Of a stretch of DNA of 64,000 nucleotides, positions 47,453 to 56,953 are shown one piece after another (the first letter of the stretch is position 1; each line of letters starts with the position of its first letter). The notes under the pieces are model-generated. The model was given only the letters and a program-made list of their open reading frames with translations. It made no database searches and was not told the origin of the DNA. The stretch comes from Portunus trituberculatus (Eukaryota; Arthropoda; Malacostraca; Decapoda; Portunidae): assembly GCF_017591435.1 (NCBI RefSeq), contig NC_059304.1, positions 22,336,175-22,400,174 on the forward strand. The letters are read 5' to 3'. The position numbers were made by a program, and so were the translations under genes.

Positions 47453-49105
47453 TGCAGCACCACCTAAAAAGTGAGCTGTAATTTTTAACTTTGTTTTGTC
47501 ACCAGCGATTTGCCATCTCAATACTGCTTGAGGATGGCTCTGATGCTGATGATGAAGAGGAATCTGAGAAGTTGATGGCAGATATCTCAGACACCATGAA
47601 ACAGAGGAACACCCACTCCTCCTCCCCCAAGGAGTCTGGCTCAGTGGTAAGTGTCAGTGGAAGGTAGGTACATCGTGTTTCAGCTGTGCCTGTGTGGCAG
47701 GGGAGCTGTAGAATGGTTGTTTTTTCATTAACTCCTCAGAAACTTTGTGAAGGATGATGTGTTTTTTTTAGTCTGTTGCATTTGCATTTTTCATATACTT
47801 ATATTCTTTTAACCTTCTAAATGAACACTTGAAATCTGTAGTATTTGTCTGGAAAATATTTGTTGCTTTTATAGTCATACAGAGCAGGATAATTGTTCAA
47901 AATATCTCCATGGGAGATGAATGTGTCTGTAAGTGAAGAAAGGGCTTGGTGGCCTTGCCTTCATCTTTGTTGGGTAGAGGAGCCTATTGTTACTAATGTA
48001 CTGTGCTGTTGTATTGCAGGAAGATGACCTGAAGTGGGTTGACGAGAACATTCCATCTTCCTTTGTTGACCCGTAAGTGAAATATAGTTTATTATTGAGG
48101 TAACTGTTCACTTTTCAGCTTGTGAGCTTTGAGAAAGATGCACATTTTGTTAAAACCAGTGGGGCTGAAGTTATTACTCAAGCTCTGTTTGTTATACTGT
48201 AGCATTTTTGCTTTAGAGTGGTACAGTACGTATTCAGCAGCATGATGTCTTGTGCACCACTAATGTCACAAAGCTGAAATGGAATATTTATCATAGATAA
48301 ATGAGTGTCAATGTTGAAGTCTTTGATATAGATATATTGTAGTGATCTTCTGTTGTAAAGAATCACATCATTCAATTATTGAAGAATGAAAAAAGGTAAC
48401 TTGTGGGTCACTTTGTTGGATTCTGTGAAGGATTGCAGCTAACTTCCTCTGCTTGGAAGTGGACTCTTGTCAAGAAAAAGGAAGAGAAGAATTATACTTC
48501 TTAACAATTTGCACACTTTAATCACAAGTAAACTGGATTGTGGTTTTTTATTATTCTGTGCTTTGTACTCTTGTATTACATGTTTGTTGTCTACTTTTCA
48601 GAGTGCTGCCCATTCTTGACTCTGAAGAGGTAAGGCTGCTGCATTATGAGTTATGCATAGTGAATCTTTCTGAGGCTTGAGTGCAGTATTGGAGTGTGGA
48701 GTGCTGTGTTGGAGCTGTGTATAGTTACCAGTAATTAAAATTCAGCTAATTTTAGTGGAAGGAAGGCAGGTTAGCAGGGGTGAATAAGGAAAATATTTAT
48801 ATGATCATGTGCATCTCAGAGTGATTCTAGAGTGGTGGAATGAGTGGAATCTATAGAGTATGCAAGATGGTTTTGAACATAAAAGAAGAAGAAAAGTCAA
48901 GAGAAGTAATGTTATGTGTATTGTTATAATTTTTGTTAGTATCCTGTAGTGATGAATGAACCCTCATTGGTTTCTAAATGGATCCCTTTAATAATATTAA
49001 GAATTATGAGGAATGCATTTTTCATGAGAAGATATTTTCATTGCATTTTTTTTCTTTCCTCAGGAAATTGTGACAACAAAGTTTGAGGTCTCCAAGATGC
49101 AGTGA
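31594..49105 (+). CDS. TMEM87A: Transmembrane protein 87A orthologue (GOLD-domain seven-transmembrane protein), 14 exons
   Basis: Exons: 31594-31686, 34716-34874, 36715-36852, 37402-37522, 37824-38024, 38469-38606, 38863-39025, 39524-39635, 39789-39982, 40231-40360, 47506-47646, 48020-48072, 48602-48629, 49064-49105. All phases agree and the product is 570 aa (human about 555). Residues 1-19 form a signal peptide (MKTCPILLTLCWAATTYALL). A lumenal GOLD-type domain extends to about 237. Seven membrane helices lie at about 240-480, with YWIGAVIFLGMLEMSMFTAE, KRTLARMLIIIVSLGFGIVK, LVKLSLYTHFTNTL and WRPSNNNQ as strong family marks. The acidic cytosolic tail ends DDLKWVDENIPSSF and SKMQ, like vertebrate TMEM87A. 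The family is Golgi-resident and has been linked to endosome-to-Golgi transport and a cation conductance. The start was chosen for the signal peptide and in-phase splicing. Confidence 0.95.
31690..31836. repeat. 60-bp tandem repeat (about 2.3 units) in TMEM87A intron 1
   Basis: CCTCATTACCTCCATA recurs at 31716 and 31776, with matching downstream sequence (GTGCTGTACTCCTGTGT). The array begins within 10 bp of the exon 1 donor. Confidence 0.75.
32098..32860. mobile_element. MITE-2, TA-flanked, in TMEM87A intron 1
   Basis: AAAGTCAAGAATAGGACC at 32098-32115 is matched by its exact reverse complement at the right end (32843-32860). The similarity runs on to CTCCTTT on the left and AAAGGAG on the right. 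TA lies on both sides (32096-32097 and 32861-32862), which fits a Tc1/mariner-type target. The interior (763 bp in all) has no transposase. It contains a C- and G-rich stretch at 32620-32830. Confidence 0.75.
32863..34715. other. Rest of TMEM87A intron 1
   Basis: No gene is recognised. A short antisense LINE-A 3' fragment is present at about 34437-34490 (CCAAGGGCAA, an A run, then GGCCCACTTGGAGTGCTG). The rest shows nothing I can name. Confidence 0.45.
34875..36470. repeat. 1.6 kb minisatellite filling most of TMEM87A intron 2
   Basis: Tandem units built from GTGTGTGGCAGTGTTTGTGA and CAGTTGTGTGTG words. The spacing is variable, usually 22-27 bp, and units drift between GACAGT, GGCAGT and TAGCAGT. 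It starts exactly at the exon 2 donor, whose GTGTGTGG is itself a repeat word. Long open frames on both strands (Cys-Val-Trp-Gln on plus, His-Thr-Asn-Ala on minus) come from the repeat and are not genes. Confidence 0.9.
40361..40744. other. Start of TMEM87A intron 10
   Basis: An open frame continues past the donor for some codons, but no family similarity continues. This is ordinary intron up to the outer hAT element. Confidence 0.5.
40983..41041. repeat. (TA)n microsatellite inside the outer hAT element
   Basis: About 59 bp of TA dinucleotide between the outer element's left end and the nested hAT. Confidence 0.95.
41070..43657 (-). mobile_element. Intact hAT transposon nested in the older element
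   Basis: The terminal inverted repeats are perfect over 15 bp: CAGTGATTCCCAACC at 41070-41084 and GGTTGGGAATCACTG at 43643-43657. Between them a single uninterrupted transposase frame runs on the minus strand. I could not find an 8-bp duplication immediately outside the repeats (CATAAGGG on the left, CGAGTGGA on the right). Confidence 0.85.
41263..43137 (-). CDS. hAT-family transposase with BED-type zinc finger
   Basis: A single-exon, uninterrupted 624-aa frame. A BED-like zinc finger is seen at residues 63-88 (C63-x2-C66, H83-x4-H88). The catalytic aspartates are probably D207 in FALQVDETTDITGK and D273 in VGICTDGAPSMIG. The C-terminal hAT dimerisation block with the likely catalytic glutamate is YLCEQAFSCLTIIKSKSRNR (E at about 576). 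The style is that of the ZBED5/SCAND3-like hAT lineage known in many animals. It excises and reinserts DNA as a dimer in the nucleus. The gene lies antisense in TMEM87A intron 10. Absence of any stop or frameshift in 1.9 kb suggests recent mobility, or an assembled consensus-like copy. Whether it is transcribed is unknown. Confidence 0.92.
   Translation of the reverse strand: MLKYLKRKHGSGEEDSDDESQIPQPSTSKGKVSDVKKNRLYNDSYLAIGFTWTGEEKCPLPLCIVCGKKLANTAMVPAKLKRHFSTNHSHLSNKTVDYFRRLLDSQQKQRKVFERKVTISDKAQEASYLVAELVAKKMKSHTIAESLIMPACKIIVRTMLGEEAECEVSKVPVSDNTISRRVDDLSNNISGILSEILQNNNFALQVDETTDITGKAQLLTFVRFENEGEIMENFLCCKELPETTKGHDIFNILSSYLESYNLSWNQCVGICTDGAPSMIGSVQGFVSRVKEKNSEVITTHCFLHREVLVSKSIGNDLKQVLDITVNMVNFIKQRPLKSRMFARLCENMQKDHVTLLLHTEARWLSRGKVLSRVFELRQELLLFFKENNKASFCECLESTNWQMKLAYLADIYQHLNNLNTSMQGAKENILTSTDKLLAFKNKLSVWKKHLSRGNVEMFPLLLQVQTQTKYEYVIPLITSHLGSLSEKLHKYFPSLSSDMYDWVRNPFTEFSPSTENLLSLQEEEELSELQCDRTLKMKFNEVLLDKFWISAKREYPVISVKALNVLLQFSTSYLCEQAFSCLTIIKSKSRNRLLSVEEELRVCLSKIRPRISQIRREKQAQVSH
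43755..43932. repeat. (GA)n at 43755-43787 and T run at 43908-43932
   Basis: Two simple tracts in the right part of the outer hAT element. Confidence 0.9.
44590..44988 (-). mobile_element. Two SINE-1 family copies in tandem
   Basis: The first (44590-44745) is a divergent member with a tRNA-like head, GATTGTGAGTCGAGTGTGCT on the plus strand. The second (44766-44988) is a standard body, CGCCTGCTGGTCACCCAGCC to CTTGCCCATTTGCCTC. (GT)n tracts separate and follow them (44746-44765, 44989-45004). Confidence 0.8.
45005..45221 (-). mobile_element. LINE-B copy 3: 3' fragment
   Basis: The plus-strand sequence starts TATTTACCTAGTTGTATTTA (the LINE-B 3' terminus reversed) and continues to CCCTTCCTTA, where a SINE-1 with its (GT)n tail abuts. 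Confidence 0.85.
45222..45507 (-). mobile_element. SINE-1 copy with long (GT)n tail
   Basis: (GT)n at 45222-45278, then AATTCACCTCGGTTGTCTGC and the standard body to GCCTCACCGC at about 45487. The head is truncated after CTGGGACTCGAATCC. Confidence 0.85.
45508..47165 (-). mobile_element. LINE-B copy 4: RT with internal segmental duplication
   Basis: On the minus strand it gives KEFDKVPHERLLWKLEKGGL, GVPQGSVLAPILFLIYINDM, NLFVDDAKLCRVIKQ (the RT active-site DD), then the C-terminal blocks. The 3' segment from FHYMDKEMMKKLIST to the Lys-rich tail occurs twice (45598-46062 and 46067-46520), so one piece was duplicated in tandem. Sense of insertion is antisense to TMEM87A. Confidence 0.85.
47169..47455 (-). 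mobile_element. LINE-B-related 3' fragment between two (GT)n tracts
   Basis: (GT)n at 47169-47256 and 47385-47451 flank 130 bp that begins with the LINE-B terminus (TTTACCTAGTTGTATTTACC) and matches the 3' end of copy 1 at 22140-22255 better than copies 2-4. It ends 50 bp before TMEM87A exon 11. Confidence 0.75.
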
Positions 49106-49250
49106 ATGCAAACACTGGTAATGGTGAAGTCCTTTCTTAAGTTTTAGTACTGATTTTTTTTTTTGTTTCTTTAATGAAGGAAAATTTTGGATCTTGCCCT
49201 ATGCATTGTAGGTTAAGAGGACCTCACTTAATGTTAATTTCTTGATGATA

Positions 49251-49293
<43 letters not shown>

Positions 49294-51713
49294 TCTCTAT
49301 TCTCTCCATAATTTCTCAGTTCTATGTCGTCTCCTCTCATGCAGTTGTTTAAGTTATAAATCCCTTGTAAGTATTTTCTAAAATGTTGTTATTTGATATT
49401 TACAAATTTCTTTGTAGTTGTCAAATATTTCACTATTTTTGAAGTATTATTTCTCTTTTACTTTTCCATTTGCTTATAAAACAGTTTGGGTTTTTCCACT
49501 TTACAGGCATTCTTCTCACACCTCTTTCCCTCATGTATTCCTTTTTGGCATATATATTCATCTATTTCTCTGTGAATGGTTCTTCTCTTCATTCCTTGCT
49601 GGCGTATATATTCATCTGTTTCTCTGTGAATGGTTCTTCTCTTCATTCCTTTTTCTTTTTGTCCATTCATATCAAATTAAACTGTTCTTTCCTCCCTTCA
49701 TATTTTATACCGGTGGTCTATGAGTGAGTGTGAGTGTGTGTGGGTTGTGACACTGGTGTGGCACCAACCAGTATTGTTGTGTTCTTGCAAAAACACTGTG
49801 TGATCTGATAACTTGAATTTTTTGCAACTTTTGAGTATGTAAGAGTTAATTGTATTATGTAACAGAACAACCACAAGTCTTTAGTTTTAACATCGATTGT
49901 ACCACTTAAAAATGTAGATTGGATAAAGTAGACGTCCATATTTGTTGTACGGAGTAGGTTCTTTATACAAAGCAGTACCATTGCAGTGCTTGTTGTTAAT
50001 ATTGCCACATCTTGCCTCTGTGCTGCATTAGTTAATATAATGTAAACAAGGTAACAGAGCCATAAAAATTTGTTTATCTTATAATTAGTACATTGTTGGC
50101 CTACCTTTGTGCTTCCTATACTCTTCCAAACATGCAGGACCACGAGATGATGAGATGGGCAGAACTGTAGAGGCAGTGAAGTATGACCTGAAGCTGCACA
50201 GCATTCACTGTTGTGCAAGTCCAAGTTGTTGATAACACACTGATTCTTAGTGGCATTGAGATGTGGGGAAGTTATAGGCCAGACTTCAGAGAATGGTTCA
50301 CAGGAGTCCATATATAATAATGTAAATAATGATTTAAAGCGCACATGATCCACTACAAGTGTGGACATCTTAAAAGCAAGTTGTGAGAGTTTGATAGGAG
50401 GGGAATTAAGAGTTAAGGTGAGCTCTGGTATTTTAAAATTTATATTATTCCTTGAGGTAAGGTTTTGAAAGGCCTGATTATAGTTACATGAAATTTGAAC
50501 TCTCACTAGTCATGACCCCTTGCACTGTGACAGGCTTTGTAGATACTGAAGGTTTGGTAGTTGTAGATTAAGTTGATAGGATGAGATGTATATAATTTAA
50601 CAAAGATACACTTGTACATATATTTAAGAGGATTTTGTCCAAGTATCATTTTGGTGTAAATAGTGTTTGCATGCAATTACATGAAAAGATAATATAATGT
50701 AAATCAATTTATTTTTTGCCATATTATGAACATTATGTTATTTAGATGTGTGATGCTTGAAATGTTGTCCAGCTCTGCCTTGTGGCTCTCCTTGTAACTT
50801 AATCTGATGGCAGAAATGGGCTTAATCAATTAGGAATGATGTTTTTTTTTTTCTGACTTATTTAGAGCTTCATGTTTTGGCATTATAATATTCTTGCTTG
50901 GAAGGAGTAATGAATTATTGACTAGGTTAAGAAGTAACTGAACTAATAGCAGGTACTTTGAGCCAGTTATGATTTTAATCTGCCATGCATGATATACAGT
51001 ATGTACTGTAAGTGTAATTGATTGCACACATACTGGACATGGTTGTGTAAGAGCAGTTATGATTAATGATGCATTGTAGCTGCAACTGGTGAACTGTTCT
51101 GTTCATCCTGCTTCAGGTGGATGTACTTAGTTATCATGGCAGGATTTTAACCAAGCGTGTGTTGTGCTGCCCTCAGCGCTCATTGTAATATAGTTTACTT
51201 TTAGTTTTTGGGGGATGGCTGCACTAGATGTGGTTTGCTATACTGTTTAATATGTTATTTACTTCACTGAACAATTTTCATCTGTATATCACACTTGCAG
51301 CTTGTTTAACTTGCCACAGTGCCTTGTGGCTCATGTGCTGCCTGTCCACCCTGCCTGTAGCACGGGTGAGTCAGAGCACTCAATTTAGTGGAGGCCATTT
51401 TTCGTGTGCTACATGGTGGGGGGCAGTCTGGCTCTTCATATAATATTGTGTGTCTGTGTGTGTGTGTGTGTTGTGGCATACAGGAAAGAAGCTATGCTCA
51501 TTCTGTCCCGTTTTTCTACTTACCATTATTCAACTTTCCTTAAGTATAGATACTTCTTGTATGGGGGAAAGCCATGCCTCTTAATGTCAGGCCTATTAAT
51601 TGTCCTTTTGACTTTCTTCCATGTTTATTTTCTCTATGCACAAAGTTCTCTGTTTATTTGTTTCATCCCCTATATCATTCTCGACACTACAGATAAATTT
51701 CCTTTTTCCTTTC
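49106..51713. other. TMEM87A 3' UTR and flank
   Basis: Likely 3' UTR followed by intergenic DNA. (GT)n at 49254-49286. A 54-bp tandem duplication sits at 49546-49653 (TGGCATATATATTCATCT / TGGCGTATATATTCATCT). No canonical AATAAA is visible, so the transcript end is not placed. Confidence 0.5.
49718..50506 (-). CDS. Unrecognised 262-codon antisense open frame
   Basis: An uninterrupted frame opposite the probable 3' UTR of TMEM87A. I recognise no family or motif. It contains hydrophobic runs (FLWLCYLVYIILTNAA, LLCIKNLL) and several Cys, and ends in THTHTHS from a GT-rich tract. No splice or promoter context supports it. It could be an antisense noncoding artefact, a decayed element, or an undescribed gene. 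Listed only because its length is unusual for such AT-rich DNA. Confidence 0.15.
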   Translation of the reverse strand: MRVQISCNYNQAFQNLTSRNNINFKIPELTLTLNSPPIKLSQLAFKMSTLVVDHVRFKSLFTLLYMDSCEPFSEVWPITSPHLNATKNQCVINNLDLHNSECCAASGHTSLPLQFCPSHHLVVLHVWKSIGSTKVGQQCTNYKINKFLWLCYLVYIILTNAAQRQDVAILTTSTAMVLLCIKNLLRTTNMDVYFIQSTFLSGTIDVKTKDLWLFCYIIQLTLTYSKVAKNSSYQITQCFCKNTTILVGATPVSQPTHTHTHS

Positions 51714-51716
51714 TAA

Positions 51717-52405
51717 AGGTGCATACACACTTGTTGCATTTCCATGTATCGTTTGATCATTGCATATCAACCCAGCGAAACGCAACGGTACAACAGGGTA
51801 TTCTACCCACTTGTTGCATATCCACATGCTGTATCATCGTTGCATGGTGCAACAATATCATTGAGTTTCTTCCTGACCGTAGTCATGAGTGTTAATGTGC
51901 AGTTGGCTGTGGCACCGTATATATTTTTTTCATAAACACCAAATCAGTAAAAGGAGAAAAAAAGTCACAGCGTTGGTGGATGTCTAAACTCTATGCAAGT
52001 AGGGAGATATACAATGGAACAACTATGATGTCCTCCTTACTCCACTCTATTAGTAGATAGTGCTTCACACTAAAAAAAACATATACATATAAAGACAATC
52101 ACGAGCAGTCACAAAATTAATGAGCTTCTGTACTTGTGACCGTCCACAACAATGTTGAGCAAGGAATATACAGGAAGAATCCTTGATACTGAGCATGCAA
52201 TGGGATGATGCCACACTACCTATCCACACAAGGGGTGGTGAGTTGTGTATCATTCCTTTGATGTGATGGCAAAAGACTGACAAATGGCGGATTGAGCTCG
52301 TTGTGTATCATATTTTGACGTGCAATGGTGCAACGGTATCCCATCCACACAATGCTACACAACAATGTTACATTACATGGAAATGCAACAAGTGTGGATG
52401 TACCT
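51717..52405. mobile_element. MITE-3, PIF/Harbinger-like, flanked by TAA
   Basis: The terminal inverted repeats are AGGTGCATACACACTTG at 51717 and the reverse complement of AGGTACATCCACACTTG ending at 52405. They extend inward through TTGCATTTCCATGTA on both arms. TAA is duplicated at 51714-51716 and 52406-52408. Internal words TTGTTGCAT and GCAACGGTA recur near each end as subterminal repeats. It is 689 bp long with no transposase. Confidence 0.85.
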
Positions 52406-52408
52406 TAA

Positions 52409-53294
52409 GAGTGGGAGCTGGAACCCAGTCTCTTTTCACATGATAATTTTCTCAAATTAAATGTTATTTTGGTTGTTGCCTTCTGTACCTTTCCCAATAT
52501 CCTGATACACTTTCCCTCATAGTGAACACTGTTGCTGTACATTTAAATCTTTGATGTATCAGCTCATATTTATCTTACTCATCATCTTTTCATTCAAATA
52601 AGTAAATGCTACTTTCATGTTCCATAAGAGCTTGAGGATTTTCCCATCATTTGTTGTATTTGGTAATAAGCTGTTGAAAAGTATAATTCCCAGGTTGTAT
52701 TCTTTTGAAATTTTACTGATGATGTGTTTGTGTGTGTGTACATGTGTGCGTGCCTTATCTCAGCTGCCTATTTCTTTTGGGGAATGTCCGTGATGTAGAG
52801 AGAGATGGAGGAGGGAGATGGTCAAAACATTGCATGCTGATTTCCTTTTGTTCTTTCATAGAAAGTATGGATAAGAAAGTATTAATTTAAGATCAACATT
52901 TCATAAGATGAGACAGTGTTACAATAACAGCTTTGAGGTGCATTGATGAAGGGAACATTTACCTTTGGTGTTAGTTACATTGGAGAGGTAGGATGGTGTA
53001 GGAATTGAAGGGAGAAGTGTATACTGTAGACAGAAGTAAATGGAAAACTTCCTGCTAAGATCTGCCTCCTTAAAGGAGTCCCAGTTGTCAGAATAGATGT
53101 GAGAATAATAATGTGTGTTATTAATGTTTTACCTTTCTTGAGGTAATAATGGTAAGAGAGATGAACATTGTGGTGTATGTCGCAATTGCCACAGGTTACA
53201 CTACAACCTTCCATAGAGGGATTCTTCAAAGCAAGGAAAACCAACAATTATTTTAATTATGAAGGCTAATAATATACACATATACTGTACAACA
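52409..53294. other. Intergenic DNA and LARS2 3' flank
   Basis: Between MITE-3 and the LARS2 stop codon. It must hold the LARS2 3' UTR, but I see no clear polyadenylation signal on the minus strand. Confidence 0.4.
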
Positions 53295-56200
53295 TCAATC
53301 TACTGCTCTTTGCTTTCTCTTCATCTTGTTCTCTAGTTTTTGTTTTTTCTTTTCTTCTTTCCTCTTTTTTAGCTCTTGTTTGGCTCTGGCCACGTCATGC
53401 ACACTGTAGGTGAAGAACACACTGGCCCTCAGCCCAGGGAGGATTTTCAGCTGAGTGTCTACTATTGTTCTTCCCTGAAGAAACTCTTGGAAATTCTTCT
53501 CCTTGGAGACCAACTGTAGTGCCTGCTCTGGACTGAGGTGGTCTAGCATCCTGCGGGGAACCTTCACTTGTTGTGGCTTCTCTCCTTTGATCTGCAATCA
53601 TCATCAACTTAATACACTTACTAAAGTAAATATTAGGGATTGGATTTCAAGGGACAAGATTATAGTGGAGCCAGACTGACTAGGTACTCTTGGTGTTGGC
53701 TGTACAGCTCTACAATGTTACCATCTGAACCACAGAGTGGCCAGATCTAACAATGGCTAGCAGGACATAGCCAGGGGTGTTCATGTGTCAAGGAGATTGA
53801 GGCAGCAATGCTGCACAGCCAATGTGTGTTGCCAAGTGTACCAAAAGATATACAGTGTCGTTCCATCATAAAATTGAAGGGTACTGAAAAGAACATGCAG
53901 TAATATATAACCACTTAAAATTTTGGAATAATTGAGACGAGAGAGAGAGAGAGAGATTATCTTGGTCGCTTGCTGGTCACCCAGCCAGTCTTCCCCATTA
54001 TGGAGCGAGCTCAGAGCTCATAGACCGATCTTTGGGTAGGACTGAGACCACATCAACACACAACACACACCGGGAAAGCGAAGCCACAACCCCTCAAGTT
54101 ATATGCCTTAAATATTTATTGCTAGGTGAACAGGGGCCACACATTAAGAGGCTTGCCCATTTGCCTCGCTGCTTACTGGGAGAGTGTGTGTGTGTGTGTG
54201 TTTTACTGTTTGATCTGCTGCAGTCTCTGACGAGACAGCCAGACGTTACCCTATGGAACAAGCTCAGAGCTCATTATTTCCGATCTTCGGATAGGCCTGA
54301 GACCAGGCACACCACACACCGGGACAACAAGGTCACAACTCCTCAATTTACATCCCGTACCTACTCACTGCTAGGTGAACAGGGGCTACACGTGAAAGGG
54401 GAGACACCCAAATATCTCCACCCCGGTGTGTGTGTGTGTGTCTGCTAACTGTGAATGTCATGTGTAGGACAGGAACAGCCAGTGCCTGAATACCAAATTA
54501 GTCTGGTTCCACTATCATGCAAGCAAACATCCACATTGTGCTTGTGCTCATTATTTCTCTCCATCAAACTTACTGCCCATCTTTTAAATAATTCAAATCT
54601 GGCTTCCCATTTGATGGCAAGCAAGACCCACAACAATGACTCCACTTCTGTATGTCACCCTATTATGTAATTTCTAAGTGATCAAATAACTTCAAGGTGC
54701 TACATTTGATTACCACCACCACTACCCATTCATACTCATTTCTTAAAAGATAAGAAATCTGTAAACATTTTCAATACATTCACTATTCATCCTGCTCATA
54801 CCACGAGCATTTATCATTGACTCATCATTGCCTACACTGTAAATATTTAACCTTTATTCTGTAGTTGTGTGTACTCATCAATATGAACACATTTAACTAC
54901 ATAAGACCTGGAAAGAACAACTCACAAAGTATCTGAGAGGTAGAGGGTAGTCCTGGTCCACCTCTGGCCATGGCTGGTTCATCAGGGGTACTTCCTGAAG
55001 ATCAAAGATTAAGATTAGCTTGTGTGTTTACAGTTGTGACAATTGTCATGTATTTGTCTATGGGCTACAACAGTCTAATCAGTAGGAAGGAATGCATTGC
55101 TGCTTTATCACATGGCAACAATATTGCATAGTGTCACGTCTTCTCACAGGAAATAGTTTATTGGCCGCCAGTCCAATAGACCAGTCCAGAAATAGTCTGC
55201 TTGGCAGATGCTAACTATAGTTATCACTTTTGCTCATGGTGTGTCAACCACTTTCCATGGATAACAATATAGATTTAATTAGTCTACTGAAGAGCTGGTA
55301 ATTTAACTGAAGCTAATTTAAAGACCAGTTATGACAGAAACTGTAGAAAGGTCTTGTCATTTCTGAAGAAGCAATAAACTTGGTTTGTGATGAGCCCAAA
55401 ATATCCCTGACTGAAATTTGTAAATTTTCATAGGTACAGCGTTATTACTTTCGTCAATTTCAACAATAGTGTCCCTGGACAACCCACTTGCATACACACA
55501 AAACAAACAGTGATGAACTCATAATGCGCAATCCTTTGTTAAAGCATTAATTCGGCAGCTTTTTTTTTTTTTTTTTTTTTTTAAATCCTACACCACAAAT
55601 TTATTAGATGAAAAACAAGAAACACAATTTAAAGAAAATATCTAGAACAGAAAAGAAGTAGAAAGAAAAAAAAAAAAAAACATTAGACAAATATAATATA
55701 ATATCATATACGTTTCGAAGGCCACTGCCTTCATCTTCAGCAGTACAAAGCGAACTGAACCAAGGGAAGGGGGAGGGACAGAGGATGAGAGTAACGTGGC
55801 ACAGTGTGATTGGCCAACCCCACCTGTGAGCTCCACCCTACTCAAACCCTACCAGGACCTGACCTGTCTTTACCACAAATCCCTAGATCTGGTAGGGATT
55901 TAGTCACCAGTGCTCTCATTAATGGATCTAGCTTAAACATGCCTTCATTTAGATTACAATTCTTATGGTTCTATATACAAACTGATTCTAAAATCTTACG
56001 TTTTTTTAGTTGTTACATTTGAATAACATTTGACTGGAATTCCAGTCAATTGAGTGGTCACTATCAGAAGCATGGATAAAATTGGCATTATTAGTGTGAC
56101 AATTCCTTATACTTCTCTTGTGTTCTTTTAACCTCTTATCCAAGGATCTGCCTGTTTCTCCTACACAAGAGAAGTGTAAGGAATTGTCACACTAATAATG

Positions 56201-56296
56201 ACAATTTTATCCATGCTTTTGATAATGAATGACCACTCAATTGATTGGGATTCCAGCAAAATGTTATTCAAATGTAACAATTTAAAAAAGATGCAA

Positions 56297-56377
<81 letters not shown>

Positions 56378-56893
56378 CATTTTTATGCCAATCCATGCTA
56401 TAAATCATGCAGTAATTCCATAAAGTACACTTCTCATGTATAGCAAAAACTATTTACCCAATATAGCAAAAGCAATAAAAGATCTTAACCAATTAAAGTA
56501 AATGATGCTTATGTGTTGTTGGTGGTAACATTTTGACTCCAGAAGCAATACCTTCTGAAGAGAGGAGCAGGTGGCCACACTGCAGAATCCAGCCCAGAGT
56601 TCGCTGGTGAAGTGAGGTGTGATTGGGGAAAGCATGATGATCTGATTTGCCAGGGCTTGCTCAAACACCTCACTCATCATCAGGATCTTGGGCACTTTCT
56701 GAGGGATGGGGGGATATATACTTCCATTTATAAAAGGTTAAAAATATAAGGCCTGGAAAAGAAATCCAATGCTGAACTGGAAGCAGCTTTTCATATGGTA
56801 TTCAATTTAAAGCTCTAATGTTAAAGCAACCCTCATACAGAAAAGAGTATTTACTGACACCTATCTGTAGTCTTGTGATAAACCTATATGCAA

Positions 56894-56953
<60 letters not shown>

